NCBI RefSeq assembly: GCF_001297125.1
Contig: NZ_LHPC01000009.1
Span: 1-48,561, forward strand
Source of the DNA: Pseudomonas sp. RIT-PI-q
GTDB taxonomy: Bacteria > Pseudomonadota > Gammaproteobacteria > Pseudomonadales > Pseudomonadaceae
Direction of reading: 5' to 3'
DNA length: 48,561 bases
Program-made: the position numbers and the translations under genes
Shown here: positions 25,374 through 34,041 of the stretch, in pieces
Position numbering within the stretch: the first letter of the stretch is position 1
Layout of the letters: each line of letters opens with the position of its first letter
The notes under the pieces: model-generated
Told to the model about the DNA's origin: nothing
Databases searched by the model: none
The model's input: only the letters and a program-made list of their open reading frames with translations

Positions 25374-26303
25374 ATGTCGTCGCTCGATCACTTTCAAGCC
25401 CCGCTGGACGCCGATATGGAGAAACAGCGCGCAGAACTGGCCGCGATCATCCGTCGCAATACGATGGAGGATGGCAATTATGCGACTGCCGTCGGCTCGC
25501 TGTTCATGGCAAAACACAGCCAGTCCCATGACTTTGCCCCGGTACTGGCGCAACCCGCGTTGTGCATCATGGCGCAAGGGAGCAAAGAGGTCAGGCTGGC
25601 CGACGAATACTTCAATTACGACCCGCTGAATTACCTGGTGGTCTCGGTTTCGATGCCGCTGAGCGGGCGGGTGGTGAATGTCACCTCTGAAGAACCGATC
25701 CTCTCGGTGCGACTGGACATTGATCCGGCGGAAATCACGGCGTTGATTGCCGATGCGGGTCCCTTGGGCGTACCAACCCGCCCTACCGGCCGCGGCCTGT
25801 ATGTCGAACGGATCGACACGGCGATGCTCGACGCCGTGCTGCGCCTGGCGCGCCTGCTGGACACGCCGAAAGACATCGCCATGCTCGCGCCGCTGATTCG
25901 TCGGGAGATTCTCTATCGGTTGTTGCGTAGCAAACAGGGCTATCGGCTATATGAAATCGCCATCGCCAACAGCCAGAGCCACCGCATCAGCCAGGCGATC
26001 AAATGGCTCAACGGCAATTTTGAACAGCCGTTGCGCATTGATGATCTGGCGAAGGAAGTGAATTTGAGCGTGTCGACGTTGCATCACCGGTTCAAGGCGA
26101 TGACGGCGATGAGTCCGTTGCAGTATCAGAAGCAGCTGCGCTTGCAAGAAGCACGGCGGTTGATGCTGGCGGAGGGGCTTGAAGCGTCGGCGGCGGGGTA
26201 TCGCGTGGGGTATGAAAGCCCGTCGCAGTTCAGCCGGGAGTACAGCCGCTTGTTCGGGGCGCCGCCATTGAGGGATTTGGCGCGGTTGCGGTTGACCGTC
26301 TGA
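25374..26303 (+). CDS. AraC-family transcriptional regulator
   Basis: A 309-residue regulator with the AraC_N-type arm domain (about 25-175: NYATAVGSLFMAKHSQSHDFAPVLAQPALCIMAQGSKEV split over the first strands) and a C-terminal double helix-turn-helix (about 205-305: INDLA-like DDLAKEVNLSVSTLHHRFKAMTAMSPLQYQKQ; second unit AAGYRVGYESPSQFSREYSRLFG). The ATG at 25374 has GAGG 9 bases upstream; the upstream in-frame MPC start is less well placed. It is divergent from the ABM-domain gene, a likely target. The effector is unknown. Confidence 0.88.
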   Translation: MSSLDHFQAPLDADMEKQRAELAAIIRRNTMEDGNYATAVGSLFMAKHSQSHDFAPVLAQPALCIMAQGSKEVRLADEYFNYDPLNYLVVSVSMPLSGRVVNVTSEEPILSVRLDIDPAEITALIADAGPLGVPTRPTGRGLYVERIDTAMLDAVLRLARLLDTPKDIAMLAPLIRREILYRLLRSKQGYRLYEIAIANSQSHRISQAIKWLNGNFEQPLRIDDLAKEVNLSVSTLHHRFKAMTAMSPLQYQKQLRLQEARRLMLAEGLEASAAGYRVGYESPSQFSREYSRLFGAPPLRDLARLRLTV

Positions 26304-26321
26304 TCCGGATTGACACACAAC

Positions 26322-26397
26322 CTGTAGGAGCGAGGCTTGCCCGCGAAGGGGCCATCACTGGCGCTAAAAGCTTCGCGGGCAAGCCTCGCTCCTACAG
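26322..26397. repeat. REPIN, GCGAGGCTTGCCCGC type
   Basis: Arms as at 23613, with a short loop, between the convergent AraC regulator and ABC ATPase genes. Confidence 0.87.
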
Positions 26398-26412
26398 GGA
26401 CGGTGTTGTTTT

Positions 26413-27468
26413 TCAGGCACCCAGTACGCGGCAAGACTCGGCCGGAATCGTTACCGACACCGGGTTGCCAATGCTCAACCCAAAGCCCTGGCACGGCGTG
26501 CTCAGCGCGGTAAACGAAACCCCTGAACACTCCACGGTCGTTTCGATGGTCGCGCCGATATCGCGCACAAACGTCACCTTGCCCAACAAACGATTACCCG
26601 CTGTCGCCTGCGGATGCGACAGTTGCAGGTCCTCAGGGCGAATCAGCATCTTCACTTTCTCACCGACCACAATGCTGCTGCAGATCGGCACTTCCAGCGC
26701 GTCGCCACCGGGCAAGCTGATCTTGCCGTTACCCAGCGCAGTGGCCGGGAAGATGTTGCCCGAACCGATGAAATCCGCGACGAATTCGTTGGCCGGGTGC
26801 CGGTAAATCTCGATCGGCGTGCCCACTTGCTGCACGCGATGCTCGCCCAATACGACGACGATGTCGGCCATGGTCATGGCTTCACGCTGGTCGTGGGTCA
26901 CCATGATGGTGGTAATGTTCAATCGCTGTTGCAGCTGACGGATTTCCACCTGCATCGATTCACGCAGCTTGGCATCCAGCGCCGACAACGGTTCGTCGAG
27001 CAGGAGGATTTTCGGGTGGTTGGCAATCGCCCGGGCAATCGCCACGCGCTGACGCTGACCACCGGACAGTTTGGCCACCGGGCGATCAATCATTTCCTGT
27101 AATTGAATCAGCTCAAGCAACTCCACTACCCGCGCCTGCTGATCAGCCTTGCTGACCCCGCGCAGCTTCAGTGGGTAGGCGATGTTCTCCCCCACCGTCA
27201 TGTGCGGAAACAGTGCCAGGGATTGAAACACCATGCCGAAATTGCGCTGGTGCGCCGGGGTGTGGCCGATGTCTTCACCGTCCAGGCGAATCTCGCCACC
27301 GCTGAGGGTTTCGAGCCCGGCGATCATCCGCAGCAACGTGGTTTTGCCACAGCCCGAAGGGCCGAGGAAACACACCAGTTTGCCTTCCGGCAAATGCAGG
27401 TTCACATTTTTTACCGCGCAGGCCGAGCCGTAATGTTTCTCGACGTTTTCCAGAATCAGACCAGTCAT
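26413..27468 (-). CDS. Polyamine/opine-type ABC transporter ATP-binding protein
   Basis: A 351-residue importer ATPase of the PotA-like group. Motifs: Walker A GPSGCGKTT, Q-loop VFQSLALF, signature LSGGQRQRVAIARA, Walker B ILLLDEPLSALD, and H-loop VTHDQREA. A C-terminal TOBE-type domain (about 240-350) follows. GAGGTG lies 6 bases before the ATG at 27468. It is the last gene of the transporter operon, 15 bases after a permease gene, and pairs with two permeases and a Tat-exported binding protein. PotA relatives import spermidine, putrescine, ferric iron or opine-like compounds; the neighbouring enzymes favour an amine or guanidino compound. Confidence 0.9.
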   Translation of the reverse strand: MTGLILENVEKHYGSACAVKNVNLHLPEGKLVCFLGPSGCGKTTLLRMIAGLETLSGGEIRLDGEDIGHTPAHQRNFGMVFQSLALFPHMTVGENIAYPLKLRGVSKADQQARVVELLELIQLQEMIDRPVAKLSGGQRQRVAIARAIANHPKILLLDEPLSALDAKLRESMQVEIRQLQQRLNITTIMVTHDQREAMTMADIVVVLGEHRVQQVGTPIEIYRHPANEFVADFIGSGNIFPATALGNGKISLPGGDALEVPICSSIVVGEKVKMLIRPEDLQLSHPQATAGNRLLGKVTFVRDIGATIETTVECSGVSFTALSTPCQGFGLSIGNPVSVTIPAESCRVLGA

Positions 27469-27483
27469 GTTGCACCTCAAGAA

Positions 27484-28332
27484 TCAGAACGAAACGCCAC
27501 CTTCACCAACCAGCTTCTCCAACGCCCAGATCAGGACGAAGTCGATCAGCACGATCAGCACGGCAAACGAGAAAACGGTTGGGTCGAGCGAAGACACGGT
27601 GCGGCTGTACATCCAGATCGGCACGGTCATGACGTCGATGGTGTAGAGGAAATAGGTCACGGTGAATTCGTTGAACGAGACGATGAACGCCAGCAGCATC
27701 CCCGCCAGAATCCCCGACTTCATCAACGGCACCACCACATCGACAATCGCCCGCAGCGGTGAAGCGCCGAGCATTTGCGCGGCCTCTTCGACTTCGCTGC
27801 CGATGGAGAGCATCGCCGCCGTGCAGTTTTTCACCACGAACGGCAAGGCCAGGATCACGTGGGCAATCACCAGGCGCGAGGTGGTCATCTGAAACGGCAG
27901 GCTGTCGAACACCAGCAACAACGCCAGCCCCAGCACCACCATCGGAAACACCAACGGCAGCGACATCAGTTGCAGCGCCACGGCCTTGCCGCGGAACTCG
28001 CAACGGGTCAGCGCGTAAGCCGCCGGCACTGCCACGATTGTTGCGAAGACCATGGTCAGGCACGCCACCATCAAGCTGGTGGTCATGGCTTTGCCCAGGC
28101 TCAGCACATCGCTGGTGTCCGGCGACACGAAGGTGTGCCAGGCAGCCTTGTACCATTGCAGGCTGTAACTGCTCGGCGGGAAGTCGAGGTTCGACGCACC
28201 GCTGAACGACATGACAATCATGGTCAGGATCGGCAACACCGCCAGCAGCAGGATGAAGCCTGACAGGATGCCGGCGAACTTGCCGGTCTCGCCGGGCAAC
28301 AGCCCATAACGCTTCTTGGTCACAGTGCTCAT
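27484..28332 (-). CDS. ABC transporter permease (PotC-like)
   Basis: A 282-residue inner-membrane permease with about six helices (first near 18-42, last near 250-270). The cytoplasmic coupling motif EEAAQMLGASPLRAIVDVVVPLMKSGI (EAA loop) is clear. GGAGG lies 7 bases before the ATG, which overlaps the preceding permease stop as ATGA. With its partner it forms the membrane channel of the importer. Confidence 0.9.
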   Translation of the reverse strand: MSTVTKKRYGLLPGETGKFAGILSGFILLLAVLPILTMIVMSFSGASNLDFPPSSYSLQWYKAAWHTFVSPDTSDVLSLGKAMTTSLMVACLTMVFATIVAVPAAYALTRCEFRGKAVALQLMSLPLVFPMVVLGLALLLVFDSLPFQMTTSRLVIAHVILALPFVVKNCTAAMLSIGSEVEEAAQMLGASPLRAIVDVVVPLMKSGILAGMLLAFIVSFNEFTVTYFLYTIDVMTVPIWMYSRTVSSLDPTVFSFAVLIVLIDFVLIWALEKLVGEGGVSF

Positions 28333-29237
28333 TGCGAAGCCTCCAGCATGCGCCGACGACGGCCAGTAATGAATTCGGACAAGGTCATGATCGCGAGGGT
28401 GGTGACGATCAGCACGACACCGGCAGCGGACGCGGCGGGCCAGTTCATCAGCGGGGCGATCTGGTCATGCACCATCACCGCCAGCATCGGCACGCGACGG
28501 CCACCGAGCAGCAAAGGCACCACGAAGCTGCTGGCGTTGTAGGCGAACACTAACGTCGCACCGGTGATGATCCCCGGCATGCTCATCGGCAACACCACTT
28601 GGCGGAACACCTGAAAGCGACTGGCGCCCAGGGTCGCGGCGGCTTCTTCGTAAGTACGGGCGACGCCGCGCATGGCGCTGGCAATCGGCAACACGGCCAA
28701 CGGGAACGCGGTTTGCACCAGGCCCATCAGGACGCCGTTCTGGTTGTACAGCAGCATGATCGGTCGCTTGATCAGGCCCAGGCCCATCAACGCCTGATTG
28801 AGCATCCCGCCCGGGCCGAGAATCACCAGCCAGCCGTAGCTTTGCAGCAGCAGGTTGACCAGCAACGGCAACAGCACCGCGGCGAGGAAGATCCGGCGCA
28901 CGAAGGGTGAAGTCAGCCGCGACATGGTGTACGCCACCGGGATCGCCAGCACCACGGCAATCACTGCGCTGATCAGGGCCAGGCGCAGAGTCAGCAGCAA
29001 GGATTTGAGGTAATACGGTTCCAGCAATTGGGCGTAGCTGGCCAGGCTGAACCCGGTCCATTCCGCACCTTTGGTGCCCACGCTCATGCGCAGTACCAAC
29101 AGGCTCGCGGCAATCAGCACGCCTAGAAACAGCATCGACGGCGAGAGAAAAAACCAGGCACGCGTCGTCGGCGAAACACCCCGATTGGCACGCACTGGAG
29201 TGGCGCTTACCGGATGAGTCAGAGGTTGGTGTTCCAT
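28329..29237 (-). CDS. ABC transporter permease (PotB-like)
   Basis: A 302-residue permease with helices near 28-48, 83-108, 120-145, 165-185, 220-245 and 270-290. Its EAA loop is YEEAAATLGASRFQVFRQVVLPMSMPGI. The first about 25 residues are a polar cytoplasmic tail. Its stop overlaps the second permease start by four bases. A REPIN sits in the 164-base gap between the binding-protein gene and this one. The Shine-Dalgarno is weak, so expression may be lower than that of the binding protein. Confidence 0.9.
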   Translation of the reverse strand: MEHQPLTHPVSATPVRANRGVSPTTRAWFFLSPSMLFLGVLIAASLLVLRMSVGTKGAEWTGFSLASYAQLLEPYYLKSLLLTLRLALISAVIAVVLAIPVAYTMSRLTSPFVRRIFLAAVLLPLLVNLLLQSYGWLVILGPGGMLNQALMGLGLIKRPIMLLYNQNGVLMGLVQTAFPLAVLPIASAMRGVARTYEEAAATLGASRFQVFRQVVLPMSMPGIITGATLVFAYNASSFVVPLLLGGRRVPMLAVMVHDQIAPLMNWPAASAAGVVLIVTTLAIMTLSEFITGRRRRMLEASQ

Positions 29238-29298
29238 AGCAAGGGTCTCGTCAATGGAAAATCAATGGCACACGGATGCGGGGTGTCAACCCGATCCC

Positions 29299-29400
29299 CT
29301 GTAGGAGCGAGCTCGCTCGCGAAGGGCGTGAGAGCGCTGCGTTCATCCAGGCAGCTCTCTTCATCGTTAACGTCCATCGCGAGCAAGCTCGCTCCTACAG
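29299..29400. repeat. REPIN inside the ABC operon
   Basis: Arms GTAGGAGCGAGCTCGCTCGC and GCGAGCAAGCTCGCTCCTAC (one mismatch between arms) lie between the binding-protein stop and the first permease start. Confidence 0.86.
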
Positions 29401-29401
29401 A

Positions 29402-30505
29402 TCAGGAAGAAAAGATTTCCGTGTAACGACGAATCCATTGGTCATGCACGGTGGCCAGGAAGGCGTTGTCGTGCATGATCGCCTTCTCGGCAATCTGCTC
29501 CGGCGTGAGGATGTACGGGCTCTTGCGCGCTTCGGCGGAGATGATCGCCTTGGCGTTGACCGGGCCGTTGTAGATGTCTTCAGCCATCTTGCCCTGCACC
29601 AGCGGGTCCAGGGAGTGGTTGATGAAGGCGTAGGCCAGGTCGGTATCGCCCGGACGATTCTTCGGCATCACCGAGAGCATCAGGTCGGTGTAGAAGCCTT
29701 CCTTCATGCCGAAGGTGGCGCCCAGGCCGTAAGCCGGATCGCGAATCTGTTTCGGGAAGAATGCCGGTGCGTACAAGCCGCCCATGTCCAGCGAACCGGT
29801 GCGGAACAGTTCGGCGATCTGGTTCGGGTTTTCACCCAACGTCACCACACGATCTTTCAGCTCGGCGAGTTTCTTGAAGCCCGGCTCAATGTTGTGTTCG
29901 TCACCACCGGCCAGTTTGGCGGCGATGATGATCAGGTCCATGGCCTCGGTCCAGTTCGGCGGCGGCAGGAAGATGTTCGGCGCCAGGTCGGCGTCCCACA
30001 TGGCGGCGTAGCTGTCTGGTGCTTCCTTGATGGTGCGGGTGCTGTAGACCAGGCTGTTGCACCAGAGCAGGTAACCGATGCCGTGACCATTGGCGCCGGT
30101 GCGGTATTTCTCCGGTACATCGACCAGGTTCGGGATGCGGTTGAGGTCGGGTTTTTCCAGCAGGTTGGCGGCGGCCAGACCTTCGGCGCCGACGCCTGCC
30201 AGGGTGATGATGTCGTACTGCGGACGATCACCGCCGGCCTTGAGTTTGGCGACCATTTCCGAGGTGCTGCCGGTGCGGTCAGCGATGACCTTGCAGCCGT
30301 ACTTGTCTTCGAAAGTCGCAGCAATGTTGCGCAGTGCGGCAAGGCCCGTGTCATCGGACCAGGTCAGCAAACGCAGGGTTTTGCCCTGGAAGCGTGTGTC
30401 GCTGGCATTGGCCCGGATGAACGGCATGCTCATGGCGGCCGCGGCAACCGAGGCTACGCCCACGGTTTTGATAAATTGACGTCTGTTCAGATCATGCTCG
30501 CCCAT
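29402..30505 (-). CDS. Periplasmic substrate-binding protein, Tat-exported
   Basis: A 367-residue binding protein of the PotD/spermidine-type class. The N-terminus LNRRQFIKTVGVASVAAAAM is a twin-arginine signal peptide (RRQFIK), so it should be exported folded. The mature part shows the typical two-lobe pattern: GKTLRLLTWSDDTGLAALRNIAATFED, YDIITLAGVGAEGLAAANLL, MWDADLAPNIFLP and the hinge GLGATFGMKEGFYTDLM. The start at 30505 has GGGAG 7 bases upstream. It heads the transporter operon; a REPIN separates it from the permease genes. An operator-like sequence shared with the catabolic operon lies about 140 bases upstream. Confidence 0.9.
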   Translation of the reverse strand: MGEHDLNRRQFIKTVGVASVAAAAMSMPFIRANASDTRFQGKTLRLLTWSDDTGLAALRNIAATFEDKYGCKVIADRTGSTSEMVAKLKAGGDRPQYDIITLAGVGAEGLAAANLLEKPDLNRIPNLVDVPEKYRTGANGHGIGYLLWCNSLVYSTRTIKEAPDSYAAMWDADLAPNIFLPPPNWTEAMDLIIIAAKLAGGDEHNIEPGFKKLAELKDRVVTLGENPNQIAELFRTGSLDMGGLYAPAFFPKQIRDPAYGLGATFGMKEGFYTDLMLSVMPKNRPGDTDLAYAFINHSLDPLVQGKMAEDIYNGPVNAKAIISAEARKSPYILTPEQIAEKAIMHDNAFLATVHDQWIRRYTEIFSS

Positions 30506-30644
30506 TACGGACTCCCTTTGTTTTTGTAGGTATAAGGCAGGTCGAAACTGTTGCATCCGCGCGACCGGATCAGCATTGGCCCCGTATTTTCGGGGTTTGG
30601 CTACACCGGCGAGTTCATCCTGAGGTTGTGCAAAACTACTGACT

Positions 30645-30670
30645 ATCGATAAAAACTCATTGAAGCCATG
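30645..30670. promoter_or_regulatory. Candidate LysR operator, site 1
   Basis: A 26-base stretch matching the site at 33991-34016 at 21 of 26 positions, centred on ATCGATAAAAACTCAT, upstream of the binding-protein gene. The core fits a LysR-type T-N4-A dyad (ATnnnT-N4-AnnnAT). Confidence 0.55.
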
Positions 30671-30689
30671 ACGCCGACGCATGCCTCAT

Positions 30690-30789
30690 GTAGGAGCGAG
30701 CTTGCTCGCGAAAGAGGCACGAACGACGCGGGCTGTCTGGCTTCCCGCGTCATCGTTGAGGTCCATCGCGAGCGAGCTCGCTCCTACAG
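30690..30789. repeat. REPIN, GCGAGCTTGCTCGC type
   Basis: Arms GTAGGAGCGAGCTTGCTCGC and near-complement; the loop carries CGCGTCATCGTTGA, a variant of the core shared with other REPINs here. It lies just after the aldehyde dehydrogenase stop. Confidence 0.86.
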
Positions 30790-30799
30790 GTGACCAGCG

Positions 30800-32248
30800 T
30801 CAGAGGGCGCGAATCACGTGCTTTATTTCCTGGAAAGCCTGCAAGCCCCACGGGCCCAATTCACGGCCGATGCTGCTCTGTTTGTAGCCACCCCAGGCGG
30901 TCTGCGGGAAGATCACCTGCGGCGCGTTGATCCACACAAGCCCTGCCTGCAAAGCGTTGGCGACGCGATCGGCCGCTGCGTTGTCCCGGGTGACCACGCT
31001 GGCCACCAGACCGAACTGGCTGTCATTGGCCAGGGCAATCGCCTCGGCTTCAGAGGCGAAACTGCGCACGCAGATCACTGGGCCGAATATCTCTTCACAC
31101 CACAGCGCACTGTCTAGGGGCACTTCGGTGAAAACCGTCGGCTGCAAAAAATAGCCGCGCGTCAGTTCCGCCGGACGATTGCCGCCGCACACCAGCTTGG
31201 CGCCGGCACTCAGACCGCGATCGATGTGGCCCAGCACGCGCTGGTATTGCGCCTGATTGACCAGTGCGCCCATTTCCACGTTCGGGTCGAACGGGTCAGC
31301 CACGCGAATCGCTTCGGCGCGGGCCTTCAAACGGATGAGGAATTCATCGGCCAGTTCATCGGCGACCAGCACGCGACTGGTGGCGGAACACATTTGCCCG
31401 GCGTTGAAGAAACCGCCACCGCAGGCCACTTCCACGGCCAGTTCGATGTCGGCGTCCTTGAGCACCAGCAGCGAGGATTTGCCGCCCAGTTCCAGGCTCA
31501 CGCCTTTGACGGTTTCCGCCGCGCGTTGCATGACCTGCACACCGACGGCGTTGCTGCCGGTGAAGGAAATTTTGGCGATGCGCGGATCAGCCGACAGCGG
31601 CGCGCCGACGGCCAGGCCGGTGCCGCAGACCAGGTTGAACACGCCTTTGGGCAGACCGGCTTCGGCAATGATCGCCGCCAGTTCCAGTTCCGGCAGCGGC
31701 GTCACTTCCGAAGGCTTGAGCACCACGCAGCAACCGGCGGCCAGGGCCGGCGCGAGTTTCCACGCGGTGGTGACCATCGGGAAATTCCACGGCACGATCA
31801 GGCCGACCACGCCGCACGGTTCGCGGCGCACACGGGCGCTGAAGTCGTCGGTGGGCAATTCCACGTTGCTGTCTTGCCTGGCATCGAGCCCTTCGGCCAG
31901 GCCGGCGTAATACTCGAAGGTGGCGATCACGTCATCGACGTCGATGGCTGCTTCGAACAACGGTTTGCCGTTGTTGCTCGACTGCAAGTGCATCAGGTGT
32001 TCGCGCCCGGCTTGCACGCCGGCAGCGATTTTGCGCAGGATCGCGCCGCGCTCGGCACCGCTGGTTTTCGACCAGTCGCCGAAGGCTTCGGTCGCCGCAC
32101 TGACGGCGTGCTCAACAGCCTGTGCATCGCCGCCGTTGACGGTGGTCAACAGGGCTTCGGTCGCCGGGTTGATCACGCGCAAGTGTTCGTTGCCGGCCGA
32201 CCATTGGCCATTGATGAACAGGCCGTCCAACGTGGTTGGGAAAGTCAT
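30800..32248 (-). CDS. NAD-dependent aldehyde dehydrogenase
   Basis: A 482-residue enzyme oxidising an aldehyde to the acid. Active-site residues are Asn155 (PWNF), Glu253 (LELGGKS) and Cys287 (NAGQMCSAT); the coenzyme-binding region FTGSNAVGVQVM is present. The sequence resembles betaine-aldehyde and aminobutyraldehyde dehydrogenases. Its ATG overlaps the stop of the ThDP decarboxylase gene (ATGA), so the two are translated together: the decarboxylase would make an aldehyde that this enzyme oxidises. If the decarboxylase is AruI-like, the substrate would be 4-guanidinobutyraldehyde (inference). Confidence 0.9.
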   Translation of the reverse strand: MTFPTTLDGLFINGQWSAGNEHLRVINPATEALLTTVNGGDAQAVEHAVSAATEAFGDWSKTSGAERGAILRKIAAGVQAGREHLMHLQSSNNGKPLFEAAIDVDDVIATFEYYAGLAEGLDARQDSNVELPTDDFSARVRREPCGVVGLIVPWNFPMVTTAWKLAPALAAGCCVVLKPSEVTPLPELELAAIIAEAGLPKGVFNLVCGTGLAVGAPLSADPRIAKISFTGSNAVGVQVMQRAAETVKGVSLELGGKSSLLVLKDADIELAVEVACGGGFFNAGQMCSATSRVLVADELADEFLIRLKARAEAIRVADPFDPNVEMGALVNQAQYQRVLGHIDRGLSAGAKLVCGGNRPAELTRGYFLQPTVFTEVPLDSALWCEEIFGPVICVRSFASEAEAIALANDSQFGLVASVVTRDNAAADRVANALQAGLVWINAPQVIFPQTAWGGYKQSSIGRELGPWGLQAFQEIKHVIRAL

Positions 32249-33882
32249 TTCGACACCGCCTTCATCCACACGGTCTGGTCGATTTCAATCAGGGTCGGGC
32301 CCTGGCGATCAGCGGCGATGCGCAAGGCGCTGCGCAGTTGCTCGACACCGTTGACCGCTTCGGCGGCACAGCCCAGGGCCTTGGCCACACCGATGAAATC
32401 CGGGGTATAGATGTCCACGCCAACCGGTTCGATGGCGCGGTTGACCATGTACTTCTTGATCTCTTCGTAGCCCTGGTTATTCCACAGCAGGACGATCACC
32501 GGCGTGCGCGCTTCAACGGCGCTGGCCAGTTCCGGCAGGGTGAATTGCAGGCCACCGTCGCCGATCAGGCACACCACGGGAGGCCGCGCACCGCTTTCGA
32601 CGCTGCCGCCGAGCCAGGCGCCAATCGCCGCCGGCAAGGCGTAACCGAGGGTGCCGTAACCGGTGGACGAGTTGAACCAGCGACGCGGGCGTTCCGGGTT
32701 GAATGTCAGGTTGCCGGTGTACACCGGTTGGGTCGAATCGCCGACGAAGACCGCGTCCGGCAATTCATGCAGGACGGTTTCCAGGAAGCGCGTCTGCGCC
32801 AGGGTCGGGGCGTCCCAGGTAGCGGCCAGTTCTTCGCGCAAACGGGCGGCACGCACCTGGCCCCAATCGTTGCGGCGCTCGGCCAGCGACTTGTGCGACA
32901 AGGCGCTGAGCAAAGCCTGGGCGGCATTGCGCGAATCGGACACCAGCGCCACGTGCGGCGGGTAGTTGCGCACGGTCTGGTCCGGGTCGATGTCGACACG
33001 CAGCAGTTTGCCAGGAATCTCGAAACCACCGGCGAAGGTCACGTCGTAGTCGGTCTCGGCCAGTTCGGTGCCGATCGCCAACACGACATCAGCCTCGGCC
33101 ACCAGGGCGCGGGTGGCGACCAGGCTCTGGGTCGAACCGATCAGCAACGGATGGTTGGATTCGAGCATGCCTTTGGCATTGATCGTCAGGGCTACCGGAG
33201 CGTCCAGCAGTTCGGCCAGTTCAGTCAGTTCGGCGGCAGCATCGATGGCACCGCCACCGGCCAGAATCAGTGGACGCTTGGCACCGGCCAGCAATTCGGT
33301 CATGCGCGAAACGGCGGTCGGCGAGGCGCCGGCGCGGTCGATGTTCACCGGCACGCTGGCGAGCAGCTCATCGGCTTCTTCGACCAGCACGTCCAACGGA
33401 ATTTCAATGTGCACCGGACGCGGACGACCGGCCTGGAACAGTGCGAAGGCGCGGGCCAGAACGCCTGGCAATTCGGACGCCGACATCAGGGTGTGGGAGA
33501 ACGCTGCCACGCCGCCGACCAAGGCGCTCTGGTTCGGCAGTTCGTGGAGCTTGCCGCGTCCGCCACCCAACTGGTTGCGGGTCTGCACGCTGGAGATCAC
33601 CAGCATCGGGATCGAATCGGCGTAGGCCTGGCCCATCGCGGTGGTGATGTTGGTCATGCCGGGGCCGGTGATGATGAAGCACACACCCGGCTTGCCGCTG
33701 GTGCGAGCGTAGCCGTCGGCCATGAAGCCGGCGCCCTGTTCGTGACGCGGAGTGACGTGGTTGATGCTCGAACGGGCCAGCCCGCGATACAGCTCCACGG
33801 TGTGAACCCCGGGAATGCCGAACACCTGCTCAACTCCGTAACCTTCGAGTAACTTGACCAATACTTCGCCGCACGTCGCCAT
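32245..33882 (-). CDS. ThDP-dependent 2-oxo acid decarboxylase (AruI-like)
   Basis: A 545-residue enzyme of the acetolactate synthase/decarboxylase superfamily. Catalytic Glu48 lies in TPRHEQGAGFMADGYAR, the central domain spans about 190-330, and the ThDP-binding motif GDGGLQFTLPEL...LLWNN lies in the C-terminal third. From memory its N-terminus is close to proteins named 5-guanidino-2-oxopentanoate decarboxylase (AruI), which act in the arginine transaminase pathway. The coupled aldehyde dehydrogenase supports a decarboxylase over a carboligase. AAGGG lies 7 bases before the ATG at 33882; the frame stays open upstream but without family character. A divergent LysR regulator probably controls it. 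Confidence 0.82.
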   Translation of the reverse strand: MATCGEVLVKLLEGYGVEQVFGIPGVHTVELYRGLARSSINHVTPRHEQGAGFMADGYARTSGKPGVCFIITGPGMTNITTAMGQAYADSIPMLVISSVQTRNQLGGGRGKLHELPNQSALVGGVAAFSHTLMSASELPGVLARAFALFQAGRPRPVHIEIPLDVLVEEADELLASVPVNIDRAGASPTAVSRMTELLAGAKRPLILAGGGAIDAAAELTELAELLDAPVALTINAKGMLESNHPLLIGSTQSLVATRALVAEADVVLAIGTELAETDYDVTFAGGFEIPGKLLRVDIDPDQTVRNYPPHVALVSDSRNAAQALLSALSHKSLAERRNDWGQVRAARLREELAATWDAPTLAQTRFLETVLHELPDAVFVGDSTQPVYTGNLTFNPERPRRWFNSSTGYGTLGYALPAAIGAWLGGSVESGARPPVVCLIGDGGLQFTLPELASAVEARTPVIVLLWNNQGYEEIKKYMVNRAIEPVGVDIYTPDFIGVAKALGCAAEAVNGVEQLRSALRIAADRQGPTLIEIDQTVWMKAVSK

Positions 33883-33990
33883 GTCTTTGCCCTTTTTGTT
33901 CGTTTGAGACGCTGGGCCTGCGCAGTGTTTATGATGGATGGGCAGGTCCAGGGATGGCCTCATTGGAACGGGCGACACGTAGCCGCAACA

Positions 33991-34016
33991 ATGGATAAAA
34001 AGTCATACTAGCCATG
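33991..34016. promoter_or_regulatory. Candidate LysR operator, site 2
   Basis: Lies in the divergent gap between the decarboxylase gene and the LysR gene. Its core ATGGATAAAAAGTCAT is a dyad of form ATGnnT-N4-AnnCAT and matches site 1 at 30645-30670. Position fits activation of the minus-strand operon and autoregulation of the regulator. Confidence 0.6.
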
Positions 34017-34041
34017 TCCTCACGTCATACCTTGGATCCCA

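Noticed and set aside
32236..33852. A 538-codon frame antisense to the ThDP decarboxylase
   Set aside because: The catalytic Glu and GDG...NN motifs lie on the minus strand; the plus frame has no recognisable feature.
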